From contig CAWDUC010000020.1 in NCBI GenBank assembly GCA_963805405.1, positions 682,001 to 746,000 on the forward strand: a stretch of 64,000 nt of DNA. Direction: 5' to 3'. Below the pieces are notes generated by a model. The model did no database searches. It saw only the letters and a list, made by a program, of their open reading frames with translations, and was not told the origin of the DNA. Below are positions 37,389 through 46,217 of this stretch, piece by piece. The stretch is from JAEUMG01 sp963805405 (GTDB lineage: Bacteria; Pseudomonadota; Alphaproteobacteria; Rhizobiales; Aestuariivirgaceae). Numbering within the stretch: the stretch's first letter is position 1; each line of letters starts with the position of its first letter. Both the position numbers and the translations under genes were made by a program.

Positions 37389-37882
37389 CCCTTTTCACGC
37401 ATCAGGCGGGCGCGTTCCCGGTCCCAAGACCGCTCCTTGATCGTCTCGCGCTTGTCGTGGAGCTTCTTGCCCTTGGCCAAAGCGATATCGACCTTCGCCC
37501 GTCCGCGCAGGTTGAAGTAAATCTTGAGCGGCACGACGGTTAGCCCTTCGCGCAGCACGCCTATCGCAAGCTTGCCGATCTCGCGCTTATGCAGCAGCAG
37601 CTTGCGCGGCCGATGAGTCTCGTGATTGAAGCGGTTTGCTTCTCTGTATTCGGGGATATAGGCATTGACGAGATAAAGTTCGCCGTCTTTCACCGATGCG
37701 TAGGATTCACCCAGATTGGCCTTGCCGCTGCGCAGCGACTTGACCTCAGTTCCCTGCAATTCAATGCCGGCTTCGTAGGTGTCCAAGATCTCGTAGTCGT
37801 AGCGCGCGCGGCGGTTGTCGGCGACAACCTTGCGCGTGTCATCCTTGCGCGAGGCCTTCGCGCCACCGCTCTTCGATGACAT
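37385..37882 (-). CDS. smpB: SsrA-binding protein SmpB
   Basis: Partner of tmRNA in rescue of stalled ribosomes. 165 residues: VADNRRARYDYEILDTYEAG, GIELQGTEVKSLRSGKANL, HETHRPRKLLLHKREI and the C-terminal tail ALAKGKKLHDKRETIKER that occupies the empty mRNA channel. It lies nine bases after dapA on the same strand, with a peroxiredoxin-like gene overlapping its end. The tmRNA gene is not in the window. Confidence 0.95.
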   Translation of the reverse strand: MSSKSGGAKASRKDDTRKVVADNRRARYDYEILDTYEAGIELQGTEVKSLRSGKANLGESYASVKDGELYLVNAYIPEYREANRFNHETHRPRKLLLHKREIGKLAIGVLREGLTVVPLKIYFNLRGRAKVDIALAKGKKLHDKRETIKERSWDRERARLMREKG

Positions 37883-37891
37883 GACCTTGTC

Positions 37892-38773
37892 CTAGTTCAA
37901 CAGCCCGGCATGGACCAGGGCGTCGCGCACTTGCCTGCGTGTCGCCTCGCCCGTTGGTGCCAGTGGCAGCCGCACATCAGCCTCGCATAGGCCTAACAGG
38001 TTGGCAGCGTATTTGACCGGCGCAGGCGATGTCTCCACGAACAGGGCAACATGCAGCGGCATCAGACGGTCCTGCAGGGTGAGCGCTCTTGCGTAGTTGC
38101 CGGAGAGTGTTGCGTCCTGGAACTCGGCGCAGAGGCGCGGAGCTACGTTGGCCGTCACCGAAATGCAGCCCTTGCCGCCATGCGCGTTGAAGGCGAGCGC
38201 AGTTCCGTCCTCACCCGAAAGCTGAATGAAGTCGTTACCGGAAGCCAGCCGCTGGCGAGAAGGGCGCGTCAGATCCGCGGACGCATCCTTGGTTCCAATG
38301 ATGTTGGGGCAGTCCCTGGCAAGTCGATCCAGGGTTTCCACGGTGATGTTAGCCACCGTGCGGCCCGGCACGTTGTAGACGAAGATCGGGATATCGACCG
38401 CCTTGGCGATGGTCATGAAGTGGGCGTAGAGGCCGTCCTGGGTGGGCTTGTTATAGTAAGGAACGACAATCAAGGCAGCATCGGCACCCGCCTGCTTGGC
38501 GTGGCGCGTATATTCGAGCGCCTCTTGGGTATTATTGGACCCGGTACCGGCAATGACGGGAACCCTACCCTTCGCCTCGTCGACGGCGATCTCGATCACC
38601 AGTTTGTGTTCTTCTTCACTCAGGGTCGGCGATTCGCCGGTTGTGCCTACGGGAACGATCCCGTGACTCCCCTCGGAAATCTGCCACGAGATGAATTTGC
38701 GGAGCGCGGCTTCATCGACCCGGCCGTTCTTGAAAGGGGTGATAAGCGCTGGAATTGAGCCGCGAAAGTTCAC
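37892..38773 (-). CDS. dapA: 4-hydroxy-tetrahydrodipicolinate synthase
   Basis: Condenses pyruvate with aspartate semialdehyde in lysine and diaminopimelate synthesis. 293 residues, TIM barrel. GTTGESPTLSEEEH (Thr-Thr of the catalytic triad), Tyr in PYYNKPTQDGLY, NVPGRT and the Schiff-base lysine in IIGTKDASADL are present. First of dapA-smpB-peroxiredoxin; divergent from the lytic transglycosylase across a 201-base gap with no strong promoter that I can point to. Confidence 0.95.
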   Translation of the reverse strand: MNFRGSIPALITPFKNGRVDEAALRKFISWQISEGSHGIVPVGTTGESPTLSEEEHKLVIEIAVDEAKGRVPVIAGTGSNNTQEALEYTRHAKQAGADAALIVVPYYNKPTQDGLYAHFMTIAKAVDIPIFVYNVPGRTVANITVETLDRLARDCPNIIGTKDASADLTRPSRQRLASGNDFIQLSGEDGTALAFNAHGGKGCISVTANVAPRLCAEFQDATLSGNYARALTLQDRLMPLHVALFVETSPAPVKYAANLLGLCEADVRLPLAPTGEATRRQVRDALVHAGLLN

Positions 38774-38974
38774 TTAGGGTCGCTCCGGTTATAAGATTTT
38801 GGAAACCAAGCCCGCCTAGTGTGTCGGGCTGCCCGCCTTTGAGGGACGCAGGGGCGCCACAATAGACTGTGGATTATGGAGCGGCAAGCACGCCGGATTG
38901 AGGTGAATTTGCCCAATCATGGTCGCAATTGCCGGTTAGGCGCGTTGGGTTGACAGGGTAAAGAGCGGGGCGTG

Positions 38975-41104
38975 ATGCGACGTAGACAGGGATTCGGGAC
39001 CTTATTTTTTGTTGCCGCACTCACTGCCAGCGGGCTTAGCCCCTTGCCGGTGCTCATACTGCCGATTCCCGCAGCCTCCGCAGCCGAACCCAGCCGTGCC
39101 GCTATCTCCGCCGTCGATGCCGCCTTCAAGGGTCAACTCAGCGAGGCCCAGGATTTGGCGGAGCGCTCCGGCGACCCAGCGGCCGTCAAGATGGTCGAAC
39201 TGGTCTATTTGCGCGATAAGGGCAAGCTCGCGGGCTACCAGCGGATCATGCGGTTCCTCAGCGACGCGCCCAACTGGCCTTTGTCCGACACTCTCATGAA
39301 GCGCGCCGAGCAAGCGCTCTATCTCAATCGCGAACCGACCGAGACGGTATTTGCCCATTTCGCCGACCGCAAGCCTCAGACCTCCGAGGGCATGCTGGCC
39401 CTGGCGCGCGCCTATCTTTCCAAAGGTAACCAGGCAGCGGCACGGCAATGGCTCAGCAAAGCCTGGGAACGACCGCAACTCGACGCGGCAACCGAGCAGA
39501 GCGCGCTAAGCGAATTCGGAAGCCTCATTACGGCGAATGACCACAAGCGGCGAGTCGCGGCGCTCATCTATGCGCAGGAAACAAATGCGGCGATCCGAGC
39601 CTCGAAGAGACTGCCGCGTGACTATCAGGCAGCCGCACAAACCGCCCAAGCCCTGATCAAGAATGCGGCCGGGGCGGAAAACAAATATTCGGGCCTGTCC
39701 TCGGCCATGAGGCAATGGCTGCCCGTACAATATGCGCTGGCGCGGCATTACCGCTGGACGAACCAGAACGCCAAGGCGCGCGCAGTACTCGTCAAGGTTC
39801 CCGCCGATCACGATATCATCCAGGATGGCGACGCCTGGTGGGTTGAGCGCCGCCTTATCGCCCGGCGTTCGCTGGCTCTCGGCAGCACCGACAATTGGAA
39901 GGCCGCCTACCGGCTTGCGACGGCTAGCGGCTATTCGAGCGGACCGAATGCGGTCGAAGGCGAGTTCCTGTCGGGCTGGATCGCGCTGCGCTATCTGAAA
40001 GATCCCAAAACCGCATTGAAGCATTTCACACGGATCGAGGAGATCGCACCAACCCGGACCGACCTCGCCCGTGCCCAGTACTGGCTCGGCCGCACTTATG
40101 CGGAACTCGGTTCTGCCGGCGAAGCCAAGGCCGCCTATCGCAAGGCAGCCCAATTCCCGACGATCTATTACGGCCAGCTCGCGCGTGAACAGGTCGGCAT
40201 GACCAAGGCGCCGGTCGAGATGGCAGGCGGCCAGCCTTCAGCAGCAGCCCTCAACCGGATTGCGAAAGATGAGGTCGCTCGTGCCTTCAAGATGGTGGCT
40301 GCGAGCGGGCGCAAGCGCGAACTCAATCTTTTCGTTGCGGCCTTCGCCAATCGCTTCAAGAGCGTGGATGATATGAACGCAGCAGCCGCGCTCGCCTGGG
40401 ACGCAGGCGGCCCCGTGCTCTCGCTGCGCATGGCCAAGGCTGCCGCAAGCAAAGACCTGGATATCGATTTCTGGGGCTACCCGACCAAGGCGATGCCCGC
40501 ATGGAACCAAATTGGGCCGCCGGTCGAGAAGGCGCTGGTGTTTGGGTTGGCGCGCCAGGAAAGCGAATTCGATTCCAATGCCGGCAGCCATGCCGGGGCG
40601 CAAGGGCTGATGCAGCTCATGCCGGGCACCGCAAAGCTGGTGGCGAAGCAGTACCGGCTGCCATACGCTGAAAGCAAGTTGATGGGCGATCCAGCCTATA
40701 ATGTGAAGCTTGGCGCTGCCCATCTCGGCGATCTGATCGCCGACTACAACGGCTCCTATGTCCTGACGCTCGTCGCCTATAATGCGGGACCGCGCCGTGC
40801 GCGCGAATGGCTCGCCGACTATGGAGACCTGCGCAGCGGGCAGGTCGACCCGATCGACTGGGTCGAATCCATCCCCTTCCAGGAAACGCGCCAGTACGTG
40901 CAGAAGGTATTGCAAAATACTTATGTCTATCGATCGCGCCTCACGCCAAGCACGATGCACGGCATGACTGCCGACCTTCGTCGTGGGTCGCCCGGCGCCG
41001 TCACGGTTGCGACGACGGGTGAAGATGAAAAGAGTGATGGCGGCTGTTCCGTCAAACCGGCTTCAATTGCCGATCTGCTGACAAGCAGCAGCGAGTGCAA
41101 TTGA
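38975..41104 (+). CDS. soluble lytic murein transglycosylase (Slt70-like)
   Basis: Periplasmic peptidoglycan-cleaving enzyme, 709 residues, with a signal peptide (to about residue 33). A long alpha-helical superhelix (about 40-500) precedes the C-terminal lysozyme-like domain: GLARQESEFDSNAGSHAGA with the catalytic Glu near 528, GLMQLMPGTAK and LVAYNAGPRRAREWL. I prefer ATG 38975 to the GTG immediately before it. It makes 1,6-anhydro-muropeptides during wall turnover. Stands alone between divergent dapA and the urt operon. Confidence 0.93.
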   Translation: MRRRQGFGTLFFVAALTASGLSPLPVLILPIPAASAAEPSRAAISAVDAAFKGQLSEAQDLAERSGDPAAVKMVELVYLRDKGKLAGYQRIMRFLSDAPNWPLSDTLMKRAEQALYLNREPTETVFAHFADRKPQTSEGMLALARAYLSKGNQAAARQWLSKAWERPQLDAATEQSALSEFGSLITANDHKRRVAALIYAQETNAAIRASKRLPRDYQAAAQTAQALIKNAAGAENKYSGLSSAMRQWLPVQYALARHYRWTNQNAKARAVLVKVPADHDIIQDGDAWWVERRLIARRSLALGSTDNWKAAYRLATASGYSSGPNAVEGEFLSGWIALRYLKDPKTALKHFTRIEEIAPTRTDLARAQYWLGRTYAELGSAGEAKAAYRKAAQFPTIYYGQLAREQVGMTKAPVEMAGGQPSAAALNRIAKDEVARAFKMVAASGRKRELNLFVAAFANRFKSVDDMNAAAALAWDAGGPVLSLRMAKAAASKDLDIDFWGYPTKAMPAWNQIGPPVEKALVFGLARQESEFDSNAGSHAGAQGLMQLMPGTAKLVAKQYRLPYAESKLMGDPAYNVKLGAAHLGDLIADYNGSYVLTLVAYNAGPRRAREWLADYGDLRSGQVDPIDWVESIPFQETRQYVQKVLQNTYVYRSRLTPSTMHGMTADLRRGSPGAVTVATTGEDEKSDGGCSVKPASIADLLTSSSECN

Positions 41105-41127
41105 TACTTCTACCGCGCTGAGCCTCT

Positions 41128-41154
41128 TTGCCCAAGCGATGAAAGCTTGGGCAA
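41128..41154. terminator. perfect 10-bp hairpin after the transglycosylase gene
   Basis: TTGCCCAAGC, seven-base loop, GCTTGGGCAA, beginning 24 bases after the stop. No T run follows, so it is either a factor-assisted terminator or an mRNA-stabilising stem. Confidence 0.55.
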
Positions 41155-41178
41155 CGGGTAGCCCGACCGCACATTATT

Positions 41179-41309
41179 TTTGCGCTGCAAAAAAATCAGG
41201 CATTGCCGCCTATTGCGCCATTGTCATATTTCCCCATTAATTTCATGAGCTTATAAGCCCTCATCTTCTCTTCTCCGGCTTGGCACGCGCTTTGCGCTGC
41301 AATGCAGCG
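41179..41309. repeat. 12-bp direct repeat flanking the urt promoter region
   Basis: TTTGCGCTGCAA occurs at 41179-41190 and again at 41291-41302. The second copy covers the -12 element and extends into a perfect inverted repeat CGCTGCA-A-TGCAGCG (41295-41309) over the expected transcription start. A regulator site is possible. Confidence 0.5.
41281..41295 (+). promoter_or_regulatory. sigma-54 (RpoN) promoter of urtABCDE
   Basis: TGGCAC-GCGCT-TTGC is an exact match to the -24/-12 consensus with the invariant GG (41282-41283) and GC (41294-41295) at the right distance. The start would be near 41307, 25 bases before the urtA ATG. Urea uptake under RpoN implies control by nitrogen supply, probably through NtrC; no clear NtrC enhancer sites were identified. 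Confidence 0.85.
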
Positions 41310-41331
41310 TCATTTTGACGGGGAGAAACGA

Positions 41332-42639
41332 ATGGCACTCATAACAGGAATAAGAAATCGAATTTTGGCTGCGGCCATGCTCGGCGCGATGGCGCTCGGC
41401 GGCACGGCAGCACAAGCCCAGGAAGACACAATCAAGGTCGGCATTCTGCATTCGCTGTCGGGAACGATGGCGATCTCGGAGACGACCTTGAAGGACGTCA
41501 TGCTGATGCTCATCGACGAGCAAAACAAGAAAGGCGGATTGCTCGGCAAGAAGCTTGAAGCCGTCGTCGTCGATCCCGCTTCCAATTGGCCGCTCTTTGC
41601 GGAAAAGGCGCGCGACCTTCTCGCCAAGGACAAGGTTGCAGCGGTGTTCGGTTGCTGGACGTCCGTGTCACGCAAATCCGTGTTGCCGGTATTCGAGGAA
41701 CTCAACGGCCTGCTCTTCTATCCGGTCCAGTACGAGGGTGAGGAAAGCTCGAAGAACGTCTTCTACACGGGTGCCGCCCCCAACCAGCAAGCGATTCCGG
41801 CCGTCGATTATCTGATGAGCGAAGAAGGAGGTGGTGTTAAGCGCTGGGTCCTCGCCGGAACCGACTATGTTTATCCCCGCACGACCAACAAGATCCTCGA
41901 GGCCTATCTCAAATTGAAGGGCGTCGCGGCCGAAGACATCATGATCAATTACACGCCGTTCGGCCATTCCGACTGGCAGACGATCGTATCCGACATCAAG
42001 AAATTCGGCTCTGCAGGCAAGAAAACCGCTGTCGTCTCGACGATCAACGGTGATGCGAACGTTCCCTTCTACAAGGAACTCGGAAACCAGGGCGTAAAGG
42101 CCGAGGACATTCCGGTCGTCGCCTTCTCGGTCGGCGAAGAAGAACTCGCGGGGCTCGACACCGCGCCGCTCGTCGGACATCTCGCGGCCTGGAATTACTT
42201 CCAGAGCGTCGATGTTCCGATCAACGCGCAGTTCATCAAGGACTGGAAGACCTTCATCAAGAACGAGAAGCGCGTGACCAACGATCCGATGGAAGCCCAC
42301 GTCATCGGCTTCAACATGTGGGTCGAGGCGGTGAAGAAGGCGGGCACGACCGATCCCGATGCCGTCGGCGAGGCAATCATCGGAGTAAGCGTTCCAAACC
42401 TGTCAGGCGGCACGTCGACAATGATGCCTAACCATCACATCACCAAGCCGGTGCTTATCGGCGAGATTCAGGCGGACGGACAGTTCCAGACCGTCTGGCA
42501 AACCTCCGGCACGGTGGTCGGCGATGAATGGTCGGATTATCTCGAGGGCTCGAAGGACCTCATCTCCGATTGGCGCAAGCCGCTCGCTTGCGGGAACTTC
42601 AACGTTGTAACGGGCAAGTGCGGGGGACAAGGCAGCTAA
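41332..42639 (+). CDS. urtA: urea ABC transporter substrate-binding protein
   Basis: Periplasmic urea/short-amide binding protein, 435 residues, with a signal peptide ending AQAQ. It is of the branched-chain amino-acid-like (HAAT) class: IKVGILHSLSGTMAISE, the VFGCWTSVSRKSVLPVFEE loop, FYPVQYEGEESSKN and NYFQSVDVPINAQF are typical UrtA segments. ATG 41332 sits right behind GGGAGAAACGA. First gene of urtABCDE, downstream of an RpoN promoter, and separated from urtB by a strong hairpin. Confidence 0.95.
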   Translation: MALITGIRNRILAAAMLGAMALGGTAAQAQEDTIKVGILHSLSGTMAISETTLKDVMLMLIDEQNKKGGLLGKKLEAVVVDPASNWPLFAEKARDLLAKDKVAAVFGCWTSVSRKSVLPVFEELNGLLFYPVQYEGEESSKNVFYTGAAPNQQAIPAVDYLMSEEGGGVKRWVLAGTDYVYPRTTNKILEAYLKLKGVAAEDIMINYTPFGHSDWQTIVSDIKKFGSAGKKTAVVSTINGDANVPFYKELGNQGVKAEDIPVVAFSVGEEELAGLDTAPLVGHLAAWNYFQSVDVPINAQFIKDWKTFIKNEKRVTNDPMEAHVIGFNMWVEAVKKAGTTDPDAVGEAIIGVSVPNLSGGTSTMMPNHHITKPVLIGEIQADGQFQTVWQTSGTVVGDEWSDYLEGSKDLISDWRKPLACGNFNVVTGKCGGQGS

Positions 42640-42668
42640 AGGCCAAGCCGCTTTTCCTGTTCGCATCC

Positions 42669-42705
42669 GGAGGCAGATCCGGGTTCATTTCCCGGATCTG
42701 CCTCC
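42669..42705 (+). terminator. intercistronic 15-bp hairpin between urtA and urtB
   Basis: A perfect stem of 15 base pairs, GGAGGCAGATCCGGG / CCCGGATCTGCCTCC, with a seven-base loop, starts 30 bases past the urtA stop and ends 21 bases before urtB. There is no T run. Such stems after binding-protein genes commonly protect the upstream mRNA end and lower expression of the permeases. Confidence 0.85.
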
Positions 42706-42725
42706 ACCAATCCCACCCGAGGTCC

Positions 42726-44336
42726 ATGCGACACCCACCTTCCGCTTTACGCGCCATCGCCGTCCTGTTCTGGCTCGTCTGCATTGGCTGTGCCGCGCAT
42801 GCGGCGGATCTGGCAAGCGCAGTCAAAGGCATCGACACATCCAAGTTTCCTGAAAAGGAAAAAGCGATCGCCGCCATCGTCTCGAGCGGCGATCCGCGCG
42901 TCGCGGATGTCCTCACAGCACTCGGCGACGGCAAGCTCCTGATCCGCAAGTCGGATCGTCGCGTGGTCATCGGCGAAGGCAGCGGGCAGATCAGAATAAG
43001 CGACGCCGCGACCGGGGAAGACCTCGGACAAGCCGCGGAAGGCGAATTCGACAAGATCGCCATCAACAACAAAATGCGACGCCAGATAAAGGCGATCATC
43101 GGCGGCCTGACGCTGTTCGCGGCCGATCCGGCCACGCGGCTTAAGGCGGCCGAAGAAATATTCCGAAGCCGCGATCAAGCGGCGACCGAGCCTTTGCGGG
43201 AAGCGATCGGCAAGGAGAACGACCCTGCGGTGATGCTTGCCATGGAGCAGGCATTAGCCGCCCTCGTCCTCACGTCCACGGCGCCAGAGGATGAGCGGAT
43301 TGCCGCCATTGCGGTCGTAAAGGCGAAGGGTGGACAGGATGCGACCGCACTCCTGTCCTCCATTGCGAGCGGCGAGGATCGCGTCGCGCGCGCCGCGCAG
43401 GAAGCCCTGGCGTCGCTCGAAAGCGGCAGGGCCTGGTGGGATGCACTCCAGAACGCTGTCTATGGTTTGAGCCTAGGTTCCGTTCTACTTCTCGCCGCCA
43501 TCGGATTGGCCATCACATTCGGCGTCATGGGCGTCATCAACATGGCACATGGCGAGATGGTGATGATCGGCGCCTATGTGACCTTCGTCGTGCAGGAGAT
43601 CATCCGCAATTCGGCGCCGTGGCTCTTCGACTACTCGCTGTTCATCGCGCTCCCCCTCGCCTTCGTCCTCACCGGCATTGTCGGCATAGGTGTCGAGCGT
43701 AGCGTCATCCGGTTTCTCTACGGACGACCTCTGGAAACACTACTCGCAACCTGGGGCCTTTCGCTCATCCTCCAGCAGGCCATCCGGTCGATTTTCGGGC
43801 CGACCAACCGCGAAGTCGGCACGCCATCCTGGATGTCGGGCTCGTTCCAGATCGGCGAAATCTCGCTGACATTGAACCGCATCGCCATCATCTTTTTCGC
43901 GCTTGCCGTGTTCTTCTGCCTGTTGCTCGCCATGCGTTACACGCGCTTCGGCCTGCAGATGCGCGCGGTGACGCAGAACCGCGAAATGGCCGGCGCCATG
44001 GGTATCAACACGGCGCGCGTCGATGCACTCACCTTCGGCCTTGGATCGGGCATCGCCGGAATTGCCGGCGTCGCGCTCAGCCAGATCGACAATGTGAGCC
44101 CCAATCTGGGGCAATCCTACATCATCGACAGCTTCATGGTCGTTGTCTTCGGCGGCGTCGGCAATTTGTGGGGCACGCTTGTTGCCGCAATGACGCTTGG
44201 CATCGCCAACAAGTTCCTCGAGCCCTTTGCCGGTGCGGTGCTCGGCAAGATTCTGGTCCTCGTATTCATCATCCTGTTCATCCAGAAACGGCCACGCGGG
44301 CTCTTCGCGCTCAAAGGGCGCGCGGTTGAAGCATGA
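42726..44336 (+). CDS. urtB: urea ABC transporter permease UrtB
   Basis: 536 residues: a signal peptide, an exported N-terminal helical domain of about 230 residues (LKAAEEIFRSRDQAATEPL and HEAT-like repeats) that distinguishes UrtB from LivH, and a C-terminal permease part with about eight membrane helices (FGVMGVINMAHGEMVMIGAY, then NLWGTLVAAMTLGIANKFLE). It forms the urea channel with UrtC. Its stop overlaps the urtC start by four bases. Confidence 0.94.
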   Translation: MRHPPSALRAIAVLFWLVCIGCAAHAADLASAVKGIDTSKFPEKEKAIAAIVSSGDPRVADVLTALGDGKLLIRKSDRRVVIGEGSGQIRISDAATGEDLGQAAEGEFDKIAINNKMRRQIKAIIGGLTLFAADPATRLKAAEEIFRSRDQAATEPLREAIGKENDPAVMLAMEQALAALVLTSTAPEDERIAAIAVVKAKGGQDATALLSSIASGEDRVARAAQEALASLESGRAWWDALQNAVYGLSLGSVLLLAAIGLAITFGVMGVINMAHGEMVMIGAYVTFVVQEIIRNSAPWLFDYSLFIALPLAFVLTGIVGIGVERSVIRFLYGRPLETLLATWGLSLILQQAIRSIFGPTNREVGTPSWMSGSFQIGEISLTLNRIAIIFFALAVFFCLLLAMRYTRFGLQMRAVTQNREMAGAMGINTARVDALTFGLGSGIAGIAGVALSQIDNVSPNLGQSYIIDSFMVVVFGGVGNLWGTLVAAMTLGIANKFLEPFAGAVLGKILVLVFIILFIQKRPRGLFALKGRAVEA

Positions 44337-45463
44337 TCACCTGGCGCTTGCTGAATAGTGCACGCGGCGTCGCCATCACGACGCTGGCGGTTCTTGTCGC
44401 CATGGTGCTGGTCCCTGCCCTGCATCTGCTGACACCGCCCGAATTTGCCTTGCACGTCCCGGCGCATGTGATGGCGCTATTCGGCAAGTATCTTTGCTTC
44501 GCCATGCTGGCGCTGTCTATCGATCTCATCTGGGGATTTTGCGGCATTCTCAGCCTCGGTCATGGCGCGTTTTTTGCGCTGGGAGGATATGCCATGGGCA
44601 TGTATCTCATGCGTCAGATCGGCACGCGCGGAGTATATGGTAATGCCGAACTTCCCGACTTCATGGTGTTCCTAAACTGGGGCGAGCTGCCCTGGTACTG
44701 GTACGGTTTCGACCAGTTCTGGTTCGCGGCGATCATGGTATTCCTGGTGCCGGGGCTGCTTGCTTTTTTCTTCGGTCTCTTCGCGTTTCGATCACGGGTC
44801 AGCGGCGTCTATCTCTCGATCATCACGCAGGCGCTGACATTCGCACTCATGCTCGCATTCTTTCGCAACGACATGGGCTTTGGCGGAAATAACGGCCTGA
44901 CTGACTTCAAGGATATCCTGGGCTTCAACCTGCAGGCGGGCAGCACGCGCGCGGCGCTGTTCGCGGCGACCTGTTTCGCATTGGCGACAAGCCTGGTCAT
45001 CTGCCTTTTCATTACGCGATCACGCCTCGGCACGGTCATGACAGCGATCCGCGATGCCGAAAGCCGAACGCGATTCCTCGGCTATCGCGTCGAGGCATTC
45101 AAGCTATTCGCCTTCACTTTGTCGGCCTGCATAGCCGGTCTCGCCGGAGCGCTTTACGTGCCACAGGTGGGCATCATCAATCCCGGCGAATTTGCCCCGG
45201 CAAATTCGATCGAGGCCGTCATCTGGGCTGCCGTTGGTGGTCGCGGCACGCTTTTCGGCCCGATAATCGGGGCAATCGTAGTCAATTTCGGCAAAAGCTG
45301 GTTCACATCGGTTCTTCCCGAGATCTGGCTGTTTGCGCTGGGCGGGCTTTTCCTGGCGGTCACGCTGTTCCTGCCACAGGGGCTCGCTGGGATATTCAAG
45401 AAGCGTTCCCGCAAATTAGCCACTGCACCGATGGCGGCCGCCCAACCCGAAGCTGCGGAGTAG
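44333..45463 (+). CDS. urtC: urea ABC transporter permease UrtC
   Basis: LivM-type inner-membrane permease, 376 residues, about ten hydrophobic segments. Characteristic are LSIDLIWGFCGILSLGHGAF, FGGNNGLTDFKDILGF and VWAAVGGRG-like IWAAVGGRGTLFGPIIGA. The C-terminus is basic, then Ala/Pro-rich (KKRSRKLATAPMAAAQP). Couples with urtB upstream; urtD starts five bases downstream. Confidence 0.95.
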   Translation: MITWRLLNSARGVAITTLAVLVAMVLVPALHLLTPPEFALHVPAHVMALFGKYLCFAMLALSIDLIWGFCGILSLGHGAFFALGGYAMGMYLMRQIGTRGVYGNAELPDFMVFLNWGELPWYWYGFDQFWFAAIMVFLVPGLLAFFFGLFAFRSRVSGVYLSIITQALTFALMLAFFRNDMGFGGNNGLTDFKDILGFNLQAGSTRAALFAATCFALATSLVICLFITRSRLGTVMTAIRDAESRTRFLGYRVEAFKLFAFTLSACIAGLAGALYVPQVGIINPGEFAPANSIEAVIWAAVGGRGTLFGPIIGAIVVNFGKSWFTSVLPEIWLFALGGLFLAVTLFLPQGLAGIFKKRSRKLATAPMAAAQPEAAE

Positions 45464-45467
45464 CACG

Positions 45468-46217
45468 ATGGAGCTTGCAGCCGGCAGCATTCTCTATCTC
45501 GACGGAGTCAGCGTCAGTTTCGACGGCTTCAAAGCGCTGAACGACCTATCCTTCATCATTGCTCCAGGCGAGATGCGGGCCATCATCGGACCCAATGGCG
45601 CTGGCAAGACGACGATGATGGACGTGGTCACCGGCAAGACTCGGCCCGACGCCGGCGATGTCCTGTTCAAGGGAGATTGCGACCTCACAAAGCTCGACGA
45701 GGCGCAAATTGCACAGCTCGGCATTGGCCGGAAATTTCAGAAGCCGAGCGTCTACGAAAAGCTGACGGTTCGCGAGAACATCTCGCTCGCGCTGTCCGGT
45801 GACCGCAGTGTTCGAGCTTCGCTCTTGTGGCGGATCACGCCGTCGCAAAAGACACGTGTGGAACAGATACTCGAAATCACCCGGCTGACATCAAAGCGTG
45901 ACGCGCTGGCGGCACGGCTGTCTCACGGGCAAAAGCAATGGCTCGAAATCGGCATGCTGCTGGCCCAGGATCCGAAGCTCCTGCTCGTCGACGAGCCGGT
46001 CGCGGGGATGACCGACGCCGAGACGGCAGCAACTGCCGAGCTGCTTAAGTCCATTGCAGGCGAGCACTCGGTTGTCGTTGTCGAGCATGACATGGCCTTC
46101 GTGCGCGAGCTCGACGTGAAGGTCACCGTTCTTCACGAAGGCTCGGTGCTATCGGAAGGTACGCTCGACCATGTCAGCGCCGATCATCGCGTCGTCGAGG
46201 TTTATCTCGGACGATGA
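45468..46217 (+). CDS. urtD: urea ABC transporter ATPase UrtD
   Basis: LivG-type ATPase, 249 residues. Walker A GPNGAGKTT, the Q-loop in GRKFQKPSVYEKLTV, signature LSHGQKQWLEIGMLLAQDPK (a UrtD-typical LSHGQ instead of LSGGQ), Walker B LLLVDEPVAGM, and the H-loop VVEHDMAFV. Its stop overlaps urtE by four bases. Confidence 0.95.
   Translation: MELAAGSILYLDGVSVSFDGFKALNDLSFIIAPGEMRAIIGPNGAGKTTMMDVVTGKTRPDAGDVLFKGDCDLTKLDEAQIAQLGIGRKFQKPSVYEKLTVRENISLALSGDRSVRASLLWRITPSQKTRVEQILEITRLTSKRDALAARLSHGQKQWLEIGMLLAQDPKLLLVDEPVAGMTDAETAATAELLKSIAGEHSVVVVEHDMAFVRELDVKVTVLHEGSVLSEGTLDHVSADHRVVEVYLGR

Noticed and set aside
41105..41280. NtrC enhancer sites upstream of urtA
   Set aside because: No good TGCACC-N5-GGTGCA palindrome found; only the unrelated TTTGCGCTGCAA repeat stands out.
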